Positions 44,335 through 52,949 of a stretch of DNA of 64,000 bases are shown here, one piece after another; the first letter of the stretch is position 1; the number at the start of each line of letters is the position of its first letter. Source of the DNA: an uncultured Treponema sp. GTDB taxonomy: Bacteria > Spirochaetota > Spirochaetia > Treponematales > Treponemataceae. Below the pieces are notes generated by a model. It was not told where the DNA came from, did no database searches, and saw only the letters and a program-made list of their open reading frames with translations. Location of the stretch: the NCBI GenBank assembly GCA_937923945.1, contig CALDWC010000014.1, forward strand, positions 1 through 64,000, in the 5' to 3' direction. Position numbers and translations under genes: made by a program.

Positions 44335-44811
44335 ATGGAAAAAAAAGCGCATGTTCTCGCGGTAGTAAAAACGGAAAAAACGGGAACTCAAATTCTCAAA
44401 GTAAAACTGGACACGATTGCAACAAAAGCACAGTGTACGGTTCGCGAAGGGGAGGCATATACTTCCTGTACGGGTTGTGCCGGCTGCTCGCATGGAACGC
44501 AAACGGGGCTTTTTGCGGTAAGCGGCGACGAAGTTTTAGCTTTAAATGAAACGCCGCGTAAAGCAAAAGCGGGTGATACGCTTCTCTTATCTGTTTCGGA
44601 AGCCGTACAAAAGCGGGAACTGCTGTTTGCGGTTTTTCTTCCGCTGATCTTGGCTCTTATAGGCTTTGCCGGCGCATTCAGTATATTCAAAACGGAATTG
44701 AGCGGTATTATCGGCGTTTTTATCGGGATAATGCTCGGCGTTTTAATTTTAACCGTTGCCGGTAAACGAAGCGGAACAGCGAAATTGCCTCGTGTTGAAA
44801 AAATCCTATAG
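44335..44811 (+). CDS. RseC/MucC-like membrane protein
   Basis: 158 residues: a cytoplasmic N-terminal half with cysteines 34, 45, 48 and 51 (TSCTGCAGCSHGT), then two membrane helices near 95-113 and 120-140. This is the layout of RseC/MucC, a positive regulator of sigma-E in proteobacteria that is also found with Rnf electron-transport genes and redox control of SoxR. No rnf, rseA or sigma-E gene lies nearby. The cysteines could hold an iron-sulfur cluster. Its TAG stop overlaps the first base of a repeat module A. Confidence 0.75.
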   Translation: MEKKAHVLAVVKTEKTGTQILKVKLDTIATKAQCTVREGEAYTSCTGCAGCSHGTQTGLFAVSGDEVLALNETPRKAKAGDTLLLSVSEAVQKRELLFAVFLPLILALIGFAGAFSIFKTELSGIIGVFIGIMLGVLILTVAGKRSGTAKLPRVEKIL

Positions 44812-45010
44812 GAAACGCTGATTAAAGGCTTGACGCCGTTTACCGGTAACTTTGTGAAGCAAAGTTTTTTGCGAAGCAAAGTATCTCCGTCATTGTTTCT
44901 CAATGTTCAGTATAATAAGGTTGGCACTGAAAGGACACCTTTTTAAAACTTTTAGTTTTTTGAACGATGACCGTAATTCTCGATTGAATTAATCAGTGCT
45001 TCCTAAAGGA
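44811..45010. repeat. Mosaic repeat copy with modules A, B and C
   Basis: Left part of module A (44811-44842, GGAAACGCTGATTAAAGGC) touches the stop codon of the RseC-like gene. Its right arm is replaced by an unrelated stretch containing a direct repeat (GAAGCAAAGT). Module B follows at 44891-44915, and a diverged module C ends with TTCTCGATTGAATTAATCAG at 44977-44996. The C left arm has decayed, so the hairpin is weaker than in other copies. An outer pair AGG..GCACTGA / TCAGTGCTTCCT remains. Confidence 0.8.
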
Positions 45011-45021
45011 AAAGCGCACTG

Positions 45022-45309
45022 CTAATTGCTGTTTTTGGGCGGGCGTATAACAATGCGCCGCCACTTTTTTTTGTACATCGTAGTTACGGCAAAAACGCCG
45101 TCTACGGGAAATTGATACATACGCACTACATCATAATAATCGGTTACACTGTCAATGTCCTGCTTTATTTTTTGCAGCTCATTTTCGCTCACTACCGGCG
45201 ATTCCCAACATGCCCGCTGAACGCGTTCAAATCCATGTGCCGCCAACACTTCTTGCAAGTTTCGGGAACTTTCATTTCCACCCGGATCAACTACGACCGA
45301 TACAAACAT
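45022..45309 (-). CDS. Orphan Cas2-like ferredoxin-fold protein
   Basis: 95 residues whose layout resembles Cas2: beta-1 VSVVVDPGG with Asp8 in the Cas2 catalytic position, a helix, GFERVQRACWES (compare G-x-x-x-Q-x-S-V-F-E of Cas2), a second helix and DVVRMYQFP. No cas1, other cas gene or CRISPR array is present. Related folds include VapD-type RNases. ATG 45309 has AAAGGAGC upstream. The gene stands alone and faces away from pstS's terminator. The fold call is an inference from pattern, and function is open. Confidence 0.6.
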   Translation of the reverse strand: MFVSVVVDPGGNESSRNLQEVLAAHGFERVQRACWESPVVSENELQKIKQDIDSVTDYYDVVRMYQFPVDGVFAVTTMYKKKWRRIVIRPPKNSN

Positions 45310-45408
45310 ATATGCTCCTTTAGATTATGGTTTATTATACTAGAGAAGTGAAAAAATTAAAAGAGGGCGCATTAATTAATTTTTAATACAGCGAATGATT
45401 GCCGTTTT

Positions 45409-45442
45409 AAAATAAAAAACGCCGCAAAATCGCGCGGCGTTT
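45409..45442 (-). terminator. Terminator of pstS
   Basis: Perfect 9-bp stem AAACGCCGC / GCGGCGTTT (45417-45442) with an 8-nt loop. Read on the minus strand, the stem is followed by TTTTATTTT, a good U-tract. It lies 34 bp beyond the pstS stop. Confidence 0.9.
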
Positions 45443-45475
45443 CCCTAACGGTTAAAAACTTTTTAGAAGGTGCCT

Positions 45476-46309
45476 TTATTTTTTAACCGGAACGGCACCT
45501 GCTTTGGTGATAATATTATTTACTTCCGCAGTTCCGCTCGTGATGTATTGGAAAAAAGCTCTCGTTGCTTCGGAAGGCAGTTTATCGGTGTTCATCACCA
45601 AATTGAACGGGCGCTGCAGTTTATATGAACCGTCCTGTACGGTTGCTTCCGTCGGGGCAACACCGTTAATTTTTAAGGCTTTTACTCCGGTTTGACCTTC
45701 AACGGCTGAAAGGGAAGCATAGCCGATTGCATTTGCGTTGTTTGCAACGGCAGCAATGACTGCACCGGTTGAAACAAGTTCGCTCGCTAACTTTTGTTTG
45801 CCCTTGGTGTTTGTGATGCTGTCAAACGCATCGCGGGTACCGCTTCCGGCTTCGCGACCGACGCAGGAAATTGCAAGGTCGGCACCGCCGAGTTGTTTCC
45901 AGTTGGTGATTTTTCCGATGTAAATATCGGCAAGCTGCTCCAGAGTAATGCTGTCAACGTTATTATCTTTGTGGACAACCATCGCGATTCCGTCGAGTGC
46001 CAAAACCGTCCCTTTTAATCCTTTCGCAATCTCCCCGTCTTTTAAATTGCGGGAAGCTAAACCGATGTCTGCGGTTCCTGCCGCAGCATTTTCAATGCCG
46101 GTACCGGAACCGGTCGGGTTATAAGTTACGTTTACTCCGGGAGCTTTTTCCTTGAAGCTTTCAATCAAGCTCATAATAACTTTTTGCATCGACGTTGAAC
46201 CGTCCGTTGCAACCGTTCCCGACAACTTTGCTACGTCTTCTGCACTTCCCATGGCAAAAAGCCCCAAACACATCATCGATAAAAACAAACCTGAAATGAT
46301 TTTTTTCAT
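45476..46309 (-). CDS. pstS: Phosphate ABC transporter substrate-binding protein
   Basis: Periplasmic phosphate receptor. 277 residues: signal peptide (KKIISGLFLSMMCLGLFAMG), then phosphate-site loops ATDGSTSMQK, GSGTGIENA, SRNLKDGEI and REAGSGTRDAF, as in PstS. There is no lipobox Cys at the usual place. Two tandem ATGs follow AAGGAG; the second (46309) has better spacing, and the first (46312) is an alternative. It has its own TTGACA/TATAAC promoter and terminator. pstC, pstA and pstB are not adjacent, so the rest of the transporter lies elsewhere. Confidence 0.93.
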   Translation of the reverse strand: MKKIISGLFLSMMCLGLFAMGSAEDVAKLSGTVATDGSTSMQKVIMSLIESFKEKAPGVNVTYNPTGSGTGIENAAAGTADIGLASRNLKDGEIAKGLKGTVLALDGIAMVVHKDNNVDSITLEQLADIYIGKITNWKQLGGADLAISCVGREAGSGTRDAFDSITNTKGKQKLASELVSTGAVIAAVANNANAIGYASLSAVEGQTGVKALKINGVAPTEATVQDGSYKLQRPFNLVMNTDKLPSEATRAFFQYITSGTAEVNNIITKAGAVPVKK

Positions 46310-46646
46310 CATAGTTCTCCTTCGGACGAATTTACGTCCTGTCAATATGGTATTTGCCGTGTAGCGTTACTGCATCGGCTGAACACCTCATAATCTGTAA
46401 CGGTTATAATAAAAAGAAAAAATGTTGTCAACGTTTTTCCGCTTATTTTACTCATAATTTACAAACATTTTACAATTAAATATGAAGTTCTCTTTCGAGT
46501 GATTATTTCAAAGAGGTTGGAGAGACTGAACTTATTTTATGTGATAATCCAACACTAGCAAACAAAGCTAAAAAAGTATATACTATAATAAATGACTCGA
46601 AATCGTAACGTTTTTGCGATAACGATTGCATACAGTGGGAAATACA
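46310..46646. other. Divergent intergenic region before the 693-residue gene
   Basis: About 337 bp. It carries the pstS ribosome site and promoter on the minus strand. On the plus side a TATAAT at 46584-46589 could be a -10 for the next gene, but no -35 is evident at 16-18 bp. The remainder is AT-rich with no repeat copy and no coding frame that I can support. Confidence 0.5.
46403..46431 (-). promoter_or_regulatory. Promoter of pstS
   Basis: On the minus strand, -35 TTGACA (46431-46426), 17-bp spacer, -10 TATAAC (46408-46403). Expected start near 46396, giving a leader of about 85 nt. No obvious Pho box direct repeat was seen overlapping the -35. Confidence 0.8.
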
Positions 46647-48728
46647 ATGGAAGATAAAAATGTAGAACGTATTATGGAATGGAGGAAAGCAATTTTGAAA
46701 TTGCCTGACCAGAAGTTTTTTGATCTGATGACTTTTTATCTCGGTGAAATAAAAACTCCATTTAATAAACAAAATCTTATCGATGATTTAAGTGCGTTTC
46801 TTCGCAAAGAAGAAGTGCAGAAAAAAATTTTTTTACGTATCAACAGTTCGGAGCTCTTTGTTATCGCATGTATGCTGCTTTTACCGCAAACAACATTTGA
46901 GTTTTTGCAAAAACTGTTTAAAACCGATTGTAATCATTATCAGTTGCAAGAGCTTCTTGCTAATTTGGAAAAACGACTCATTATTTTTACCCAACAAAAA
47001 AACGGTGAAGAAGTATACACGGTGAATCCGTATTTACGCAAAAAGTTTGAACCGTTTGCTTCGCTGAAAACTTTTTTAGTTCCGGTGTGTAAAGCGGAAA
47101 AAACGTCTTCGCCGAATTTGCTGAACAGTATCACGATTCTTTCCGCGTATTCGTTTTTTTTGCACAATCCGAATTGTGTAAAGCTCAACGGTGAGCTGCG
47201 TAAAAAGGTCTTTGAGCGGGTCGAGCATATTTTTGTTTTATACCGTGATAATTTAGTTGCATTTAATTATTTGCTGCGCGCTTTTTTGAATTTAAATTTA
47301 TTTACGAATAGCGATAAAGGTTTACAGGAAAATGAAACGATGTGGGAAAAATTTTTGCATCTTTCGTTATTTGAAATTCAATGTTATATCGTGGTTGCGG
47401 CGAGCGGAAATTATACGGAAAAGTATTTAAATTTGTTTGCGAAAACCTTTGCCGATTTTTTTCTCCATTTGAATGCGGATTATGCGTATGAAATACATGA
47501 CTTGGAAAAAACGTTTTTGTTGCTGCAGGAAAATTTAAACATCGCATTTGCGGGACACGAAATCTATGCACCGGACAATAATGAGCATGAAGTGTTTTTT
47601 CAAAGCAGTGAGCTGAAAAAAACAATTGTTCAGCTTGCGCGGATGTTCGGTTTGCTCGTCGGTGATAACGAAAAAGTAACGGTAAATGCTCATTTAAATG
47701 AAGCGGATTCTACAAATACGATGTTGGTATCGCCTTCATTTGAAGTGACGATTTTTCCGTCAAACAACTTTGAAACTTTATTGCCGCTTGCAGCAGCTCT
47801 TTTACCGACTTCGGTACAAACAACGGCAGTGTTCGAGTTGAGCAGAAAAACGTGCGGGCTTTTTTTTGAACGTAAGGGCAATGACAAAACTTTGCGGGAT
47901 ATTTTTTTGAAAAATATTACCGGAAGTTTACCGCAGAATATTGATATTTCGTTGCAGCAATGGTACCAAAATTTTTCCGCCGTGAAATTATATTCCGGGG
48001 TGATTGCCGTTGTTACAAAAGAAAAAAGTGCTTTGTTTGAAAAAGAAATGCCGTTGTATAATCTCGTGGAGCAAAAACTTGCCGATAACGTTTTTATGCT
48101 GCGGTTGACAAATATTGATGACATAAAAGAAACGCTCGAAAGTGCGGGGCTTGAGTGTCTCGTTGAAAAAGCACAAACCGGTTTTAAGCCGGTGATGTCT
48201 CGTAATTTAAAAAGTTTTGATTGTATGGGAGCAAACCTGCCGGTTTTAGATTTCGGTAAGTCGAGAACGCATAAAGCTCTTCTTTTGAAAAACGAAGTTC
48301 TTGATAAAAAAAAGGCTGAAATGGAATATGTTGATAGAGAAAATAAAGAATTGCTTGCAAAAGTTGAGCATTTGAAATTAGAAAGAAGTGAAAAAGATTT
48401 TTTGAACGAACAAATCCGGCGCAATATTATTTTTGACGAAAAACAAATTACGGCAACCAATATCAAGTTTGACGCAGTGCAGGTTTCGGCTTTGGATTAT
48501 TCGGCAAAAGTGCGGCTTTGCGAAAGTGCCGTGCAGCAAAGTAAAAAGCTGGAAATTACCGTTGAATCGCGCGGCTCGCATAAAACATTTTACTGCACGC
48601 CGCTTGAAGTAAAAAAATCACCGGAAAAAGATATTCTCAGGTTGATAATGCAACATGATGAAAAAATACGATCATTGGATATTTCCAAAATTGCAAAAAT
48701 CAAAATAGTAAAGGATGCTATTTTTTAA
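46647..48728 (+). CDS. Unknown 693-residue protein, possible winged-helix and WYL-like regions
   Basis: No confident family. The first ~140 residues are helical and could hold a winged helix (SSELFVIACMLLLPQTTFEF, LQELLANLEKRLIIF). A middle region has beta-rich stretches and a Lys/Glu coiled coil near 565-600. The C-terminal ~100 residues (VRLCESAVQQSKKLEITVES, TFYCTPLEV, RSLDISKIAKIKIV) resemble a WYL-type ligand domain. This order recalls helicase-associated/XPB-N-like proteins of actinobacteria, but no helicase motifs are visible. ATG 46647 is preferred to a TTG at 46626. Stands alone; likely nucleic-acid related. Confidence 0.7.
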   Translation: MEDKNVERIMEWRKAILKLPDQKFFDLMTFYLGEIKTPFNKQNLIDDLSAFLRKEEVQKKIFLRINSSELFVIACMLLLPQTTFEFLQKLFKTDCNHYQLQELLANLEKRLIIFTQQKNGEEVYTVNPYLRKKFEPFASLKTFLVPVCKAEKTSSPNLLNSITILSAYSFFLHNPNCVKLNGELRKKVFERVEHIFVLYRDNLVAFNYLLRAFLNLNLFTNSDKGLQENETMWEKFLHLSLFEIQCYIVVAASGNYTEKYLNLFAKTFADFFLHLNADYAYEIHDLEKTFLLLQENLNIAFAGHEIYAPDNNEHEVFFQSSELKKTIVQLARMFGLLVGDNEKVTVNAHLNEADSTNTMLVSPSFEVTIFPSNNFETLLPLAAALLPTSVQTTAVFELSRKTCGLFFERKGNDKTLRDIFLKNITGSLPQNIDISLQQWYQNFSAVKLYSGVIAVVTKEKSALFEKEMPLYNLVEQKLADNVFMLRLTNIDDIKETLESAGLECLVEKAQTGFKPVMSRNLKSFDCMGANLPVLDFGKSRTHKALLLKNEVLDKKKAEMEYVDRENKELLAKVEHLKLERSEKDFLNEQIRRNIIFDEKQITATNIKFDAVQVSALDYSAKVRLCESAVQQSKKLEITVESRGSHKTFYCTPLEVKKSPEKDILRLIMQHDEKIRSLDISKIAKIKIVKDAIF

Positions 48729-48738
48729 TGTCGGCACT

Positions 48739-48893
48739 AGGAAACGCTGATTAAAGGCTTGACGCCGTTTAACATCGTTTCATAATTGTTTCTCAATGTT
48801 CAGTATAAGTTGCTCTGAACATTTTTGAAACAACAGATTTTAAATGTGTGTAGTGATTAATTCTCGATTGAATTAATCACTACCTCCAATAGG
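48739..48893. repeat. Mosaic repeat copy with modules A, B and C, upstream of rarA
   Basis: Module A 48739-48778 (AGGAAACGCTGATTAAAGGC to CATCGTTTC, with one arm mismatch), module B 48784-48808, and module C 48850-48883 as a perfect 14-bp hairpin GTAGTGATTAATTC / GAATTAATCACTAC around loop TCGATT. Compared with copy 1, the outer arm bases differ on both sides in a compensatory way (ACACTG/CAGTGT against GTAGTG/CACTAC). The element ends only nine bases before the rarA start codon. Confidence 0.85.
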
Positions 48894-48901
48894 ATACCAG
48901 C

Positions 48902-51094
48902 GTGAGTGATATATTATTTGAAACGAATAAAACAATCAACGCGCCGCTTGCCGATCGCATGAGGCCGAAAACGCTCGACGAATATATCGGACAAGAAGCG
49001 ATAATCGGAAAGGGGCGTCTTTTGCGGCGAGCGATTAAGTCGGATAGACTTTCGTCGATTATTTTATACGGACCGCCGGGGACGGGGAAAACGACGCTTG
49101 CAAAAATTATTGCGAATCATACGAAGAGTAACTTTCAAAGTTTGAACGCCGTCCTCGCCGGTATTCAGCAAATCCGCGATGCGATCAAAACGGCTGAAGA
49201 AAATAAACGACTCTATGATCGAAAAACAATCTTGTTTGTTGACGAAGTGCATCGCTGGAATAAGTCGCAGCAGGATGCGCTGTTGCCTTGGGTAGAAAAC
49301 GGTACGGTGATTTTTATCGGGGCAACGACGGAAAATCCTTTTTTTGAAGTGAATAAAGCGCTTGTCAGTCGGAGCCGTGTTTTTAAGTTGGAGCTTTTAA
49401 CCGAAGCCGATTTAATGCGGGTTGCCCAAGCGGCGCTGACAAATACGGAAAACGGGTACGGTGCATGGCAAGTAAGCTTTGAAGAAGGGGCGTTGGAGCA
49501 TTTGGTGAAAACTGCGGCAGGCGATGCCCGCAGTTTATTGAATGCCTTGGAGCTTGCCGTTGAAACAACACCTGAAAATTGGCCGCTGCCTTCCGGTGAA
49601 AAAATATTTATTTCCAAAGAAGTATGCGAAGAAAGCATTCAGCAAAAGGTTGTGCTGTACGATGCGGACGGCGATTATCACTATGATGTTATCAGTGCGT
49701 TTATTAAATCAATTCGAGGAAGCGATGTTGATGCGGCGTTATACTGGCTGGCAAAAATGGTTACTGCAGGCGAGTCGCCTCATTTTATTTTCCGCCGTCT
49801 TTTAATTTCCGCCTGCGAAGATATCGGTATGGCGAATCCGCACGCCGTTTCGGTGGTTGCATCGTGTTTGCAAGCCTTCGATACGGTCGGATTGCCGGAA
49901 GGTCAGTATCACCTTGCACACGCGACTATTTACCTTGCAACGTCGCCGAAGTCAAACAGCGCACTCGGCTTTTTTGATGCGGTTGCAACGGTGCGGGCGG
50001 AAACGACCGAAGTGCCGCGCCATTTACGTGACGCTAATCGGGATAAAGCGTTAGGTGACGGTGCGGGTTATTTATATCCGCACCAGTACCGCGATCATTG
50101 GGTTGCACAACAATATTTGCCGGATAGTTTAGTCGGAAAAATTTTTTATAAACCGAGTTCCGTCGGCTACGAAAAAGAAATCGCCCGCGATGTGTTGGGA
50201 AAACGCGAAGCGCAGCTTGCCGACTTTTTGGAGCGGACGGGTGGAACGACGAATACGCCTTTTGCCAGCGGAGCCGATGCTGTGCATAAAAATGCCGAAT
50301 TTTTTTTCAACAGCACGGAGTCGAACCGCAAGGAAATTTTGCAGGCGGTGAAGCAGTATATTATTCAGGAAGCGGCATTGCAAAGTTCTTCGCGGGTTTT
50401 TATTTACAAGGCTGACAATAATTTACTCCTTTGGGAAATAAACCGAATGACTTCCGATGCGATAACGTGCGGATTGTGCAAAACCGAAAAGGCAAAAACC
50501 GTACTGGAAAAATACGCGGAAAGTTTGGATGATTTTCAAAAGCCTTTTTTGCAAGTTGCAGAAAGTGCCGATTTTTCCGATTACGAATTTGATGTGGGTG
50601 TTGCGTACTTTTCGTACACGGATGAACGCGAAGTGATCGATTTTTTTGATTATGTAAAAAAGTATGGACACAGCGGATGTCGTATTATTTTTGCCGTGCA
50701 GAATTTACAAAAAGGATTGCGCTTGGCGGAAGTGTTGCCGCTCGGCAAAACACCGCTTGATACAACGCTCGCTGAAAATTTCCGCAGTGCGGAGCAGGAG
50801 TTTTTTACACAAAAATTTTCATTCGGGAAAGATGCAATTTTAAAAACAGCCGAGCGGTGCGGGTATCCGCTTCAGTGTACCGTACAGGAGATGATTGAAA
50901 AACGTGCCGTTGATGAATCCGAAATTACATTGTGGTTTTCCGATAAAAGCGAATACGGACGGGCAATGGAAGCCCGTTTTGATGAAAACGATTTTCAGCG
51001 TATACGGGACGGAATTTGTGCGGCAGTGCGTGTTCATCGGGACGTAACGTACCGAACGGAAATGCTGTTTTTTTCCGCTGTGCAGTCGTCTTAA
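48902..51094 (+). CDS. rarA: RarA/MgsA clamp-loader-like ATPase fused to a methyltransferase-like tail
   Basis: RarA acts at stalled replication forks with RecA and single-strand-binding protein. Residues 1-440: Walker A GPPGTGKTT (about 57-65), Walker B LFVDEVHRWNKSQQDALLP, sensor TTENPFFEVN, and the tetramer domain DVDAALYWLAKM and QYLPDSLVG. Residues ~450-730 are extra and match the pattern of RarA fusions known from cyanobacteria, where the tail looks like a methyltransferase; here the cofactor motif is eroded (IYKADNNLLLWEINRM). 730 residues, GTG start at 48902 with AGGAT upstream. Monocistronic; directly follows a repeat copy. Confidence 0.9.
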   Translation: MSDILFETNKTINAPLADRMRPKTLDEYIGQEAIIGKGRLLRRAIKSDRLSSIILYGPPGTGKTTLAKIIANHTKSNFQSLNAVLAGIQQIRDAIKTAEENKRLYDRKTILFVDEVHRWNKSQQDALLPWVENGTVIFIGATTENPFFEVNKALVSRSRVFKLELLTEADLMRVAQAALTNTENGYGAWQVSFEEGALEHLVKTAAGDARSLLNALELAVETTPENWPLPSGEKIFISKEVCEESIQQKVVLYDADGDYHYDVISAFIKSIRGSDVDAALYWLAKMVTAGESPHFIFRRLLISACEDIGMANPHAVSVVASCLQAFDTVGLPEGQYHLAHATIYLATSPKSNSALGFFDAVATVRAETTEVPRHLRDANRDKALGDGAGYLYPHQYRDHWVAQQYLPDSLVGKIFYKPSSVGYEKEIARDVLGKREAQLADFLERTGGTTNTPFASGADAVHKNAEFFFNSTESNRKEILQAVKQYIIQEAALQSSSRVFIYKADNNLLLWEINRMTSDAITCGLCKTEKAKTVLEKYAESLDDFQKPFLQVAESADFSDYEFDVGVAYFSYTDEREVIDFFDYVKKYGHSGCRIIFAVQNLQKGLRLAEVLPLGKTPLDTTLAENFRSAEQEFFTQKFSFGKDAILKTAERCGYPLQCTVQEMIEKRAVDESEITLWFSDKSEYGRAMEARFDENDFQRIRDGICAAVRVHRDVTYRTEMLFFSAVQSS

Positions 51095-51134
51095 AAAAAA
51101 TTAAAAAAAACCGATATTGTGAGGAGAGGTTCCT

Positions 51135-51932
51135 ATGTCTTTGGGAAATGTATATACGTATTATGTGTCGCCGGTATTGGATATTATTTTTTTAACGGTG
51201 ATTTTTTATTTGCTGTATCGCGTTTTGGCAAAAACGCAAGCTGCCCAACTGCTGCGCGGACTTTTCGTGCTACTTTTTGTGTACGCGATTGCATTTGTGT
51301 TCCGCTTAAATACCGTATTGTGGATTTTAAATACGGTGGCACCGAGTTTGCTGATCGGGGTTGTGATTTTGTTTCAACCGGAGCTTCGTAAAATTTTTTT
51401 GAAAATGGGACAGCGCGAATGGTTTGCTTCCGGCGGCAGTTCGCGCTTTTCGCAGATTGATGCGATTATGAATGCGGCGATGATTATGTCGGCAAAACGC
51501 CGCGGTATGCTGGTGGTGTTTGTACGGAAAAGCGATATGTCGGAAGTGATGGCAACGGGAACTCGCGTCAATGCCGATATTTCTTCCAGCATTTTTCAAA
51601 CAATTTTTGAATTTGATACGGCACTCCATGATGGTGCCGCTATCGTGCAAAACGGAAGATTGATGATGGCCGGCTGCGTGTTAAAACTTTCCGAGCAGCA
51701 GGATATTTCCAAGAGTTTTGGGACGAGGCACCGTGCCGCGTTGGGAACGGCTGAAACCAGCGATGCGGTTGTTTTGGTGGTTTCGGAAGAAAGCGGGGCG
51801 TTGAGCTTGGCGTATGACAGTAAGCTCTATTATGATTTGGAGCCTTCGGTGATTACCGCCCGTTTGGAAGTTTTGCTCGGCGTAAAATCCGCGGTACGGG
51901 ACAATGAATACAGCGAGGTTAAAAGCGAATGA
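51135..51932 (+). CDS. cdaA: Diadenylate cyclase CdaA
   Basis: Membrane enzyme that joins two ATP into c-di-AMP, a regulator of potassium and cell-wall balance. 265 residues: three N-terminal helices (IIFLTVIFYLLYRVLA, LFVLLFVYAIAFVF, LLIGVVILFQPELR), then the DisA-type cyclase domain with DGA (166-168) and RHR (198-200), followed by GTAETSDAVVLVVSEESG. ATG 51135 has GAGGAGAGG upstream. Its stop overlaps the ybbR start as ATGA, giving the usual cdaA-cdaR pair. The c-di-AMP phosphodiesterase and glmM are not in the window. Confidence 0.97.
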   Translation: MSLGNVYTYYVSPVLDIIFLTVIFYLLYRVLAKTQAAQLLRGLFVLLFVYAIAFVFRLNTVLWILNTVAPSLLIGVVILFQPELRKIFLKMGQREWFASGGSSRFSQIDAIMNAAMIMSAKRRGMLVVFVRKSDMSEVMATGTRVNADISSSIFQTIFEFDTALHDGAAIVQNGRLMMAGCVLKLSEQQDISKSFGTRHRAALGTAETSDAVVLVVSEESGALSLAYDSKLYYDLEPSVITARLEVLLGVKSAVRDNEYSEVKSE

Positions 51933-52942
51933 GTGATTCTAAAAAAAACGCTAAAGAAGTTTTTGATTTTTTATTGCAGGATATGCCGATAAAAATTATG
52001 TGTTTGGCATTTGCCTTTATTTTGTTTTTGTTTTATCAGCGAAGCACATTAGGGAAACGCTATTTTTCGGTGCCGCTCATCGTTGAAAATACGAGCGAGC
52101 TGGTTGCCGCTTCAAATTATCCGCATACGGTGAAAGTTACCTTGTGGGGAGATGCTTTAAATATTGCTGCGGTGAAAGAATCTGATATTGAAGTGTATCT
52201 GGATTTAAATTCTTATATGGGAGCGGGCAATTTTAAAGTGCCGGTGAAAACGCGTATTAACGGAACAGCATTGAATATTGAGCCGCTTGATATTTCGATT
52301 GAACCGAAGACGGTTGAGCTACGACTTGAAGAAAGTGCGTCAAAACGGGTGCCGGTGTATCTTGCGTTAAAAGGTTCTTCGGCACGCAGTTATGAAATTT
52401 CTCAAACGACGGTTGATCCCGCCACGGTTGAAGTGCGCGGTCCGAAATCAATAATCGAAAAAATTGAAACCGTTTCAACGGAAGCGATTTTGCTGGAAAA
52501 TCGGAATAGAGGTTTTTCCGGCAGTGCAAATTTAGTTAATGCTAATCCGTTGGTAACCATCAGCGGTTCCGGAAAAGTCGATTATCGGGTGAACATTGCG
52601 GTTAAAATCATCAACAAGGATTTTAAAAATATTGCGGTTGATATTAAAAATTTAAATCCTGATTTAAAAATAATTTCTCCGCCTGCGATGGTGTTGGTAA
52701 CACTTTCGGGTGCGGAAAACATTTTGGAAAATTTTACCGTACCTGCCGGTTTTATCGGTGTTGACTGTTCCGCAATCACCGAACCCGGTGATTATAATTT
52801 GAAAGTGCAATTAAATATTCCTGAAGGGCTGACGGCGAAAACAATTTTTCCCGACACCATTGCACTGCAAGTCGGCATAGCTGAAGACGATGAAAAACTT
52901 AAGGAGACGATTTTAACGAAAAACGAAACCGAGTTGGAGTAG
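51929..52942 (+). CDS. ybbR: YbbR-domain protein, CdaA regulator (CdaR-like)
   Basis: Membrane-anchored protein with repeated YbbR domains facing outward, thought to tune CdaA. 337 residues: one membrane helix near 20-36 (IMCLAFAFILFLFYQ), then about three YbbR beta units (YFSVPLIVENTSELVAASNY, VPVYLALKGSSARSYEISQT, TVDPATVEVRGPKSIIEKIE). The end is charged. It overlaps cdaA by 4 bp and is followed 7 bp later by acpS, so the three are one transcription unit. Confidence 0.92.
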   Translation: MSDSKKNAKEVFDFLLQDMPIKIMCLAFAFILFLFYQRSTLGKRYFSVPLIVENTSELVAASNYPHTVKVTLWGDALNIAAVKESDIEVYLDLNSYMGAGNFKVPVKTRINGTALNIEPLDISIEPKTVELRLEESASKRVPVYLALKGSSARSYEISQTTVDPATVEVRGPKSIIEKIETVSTEAILLENRNRGFSGSANLVNANPLVTISGSGKVDYRVNIAVKIINKDFKNIAVDIKNLNPDLKIISPPAMVLVTLSGAENILENFTVPAGFIGVDCSAITEPGDYNLKVQLNIPEGLTAKTIFPDTIALQVGIAEDDEKLKETILTKNETELE

Positions 52943-52949
52943 GAAATGT

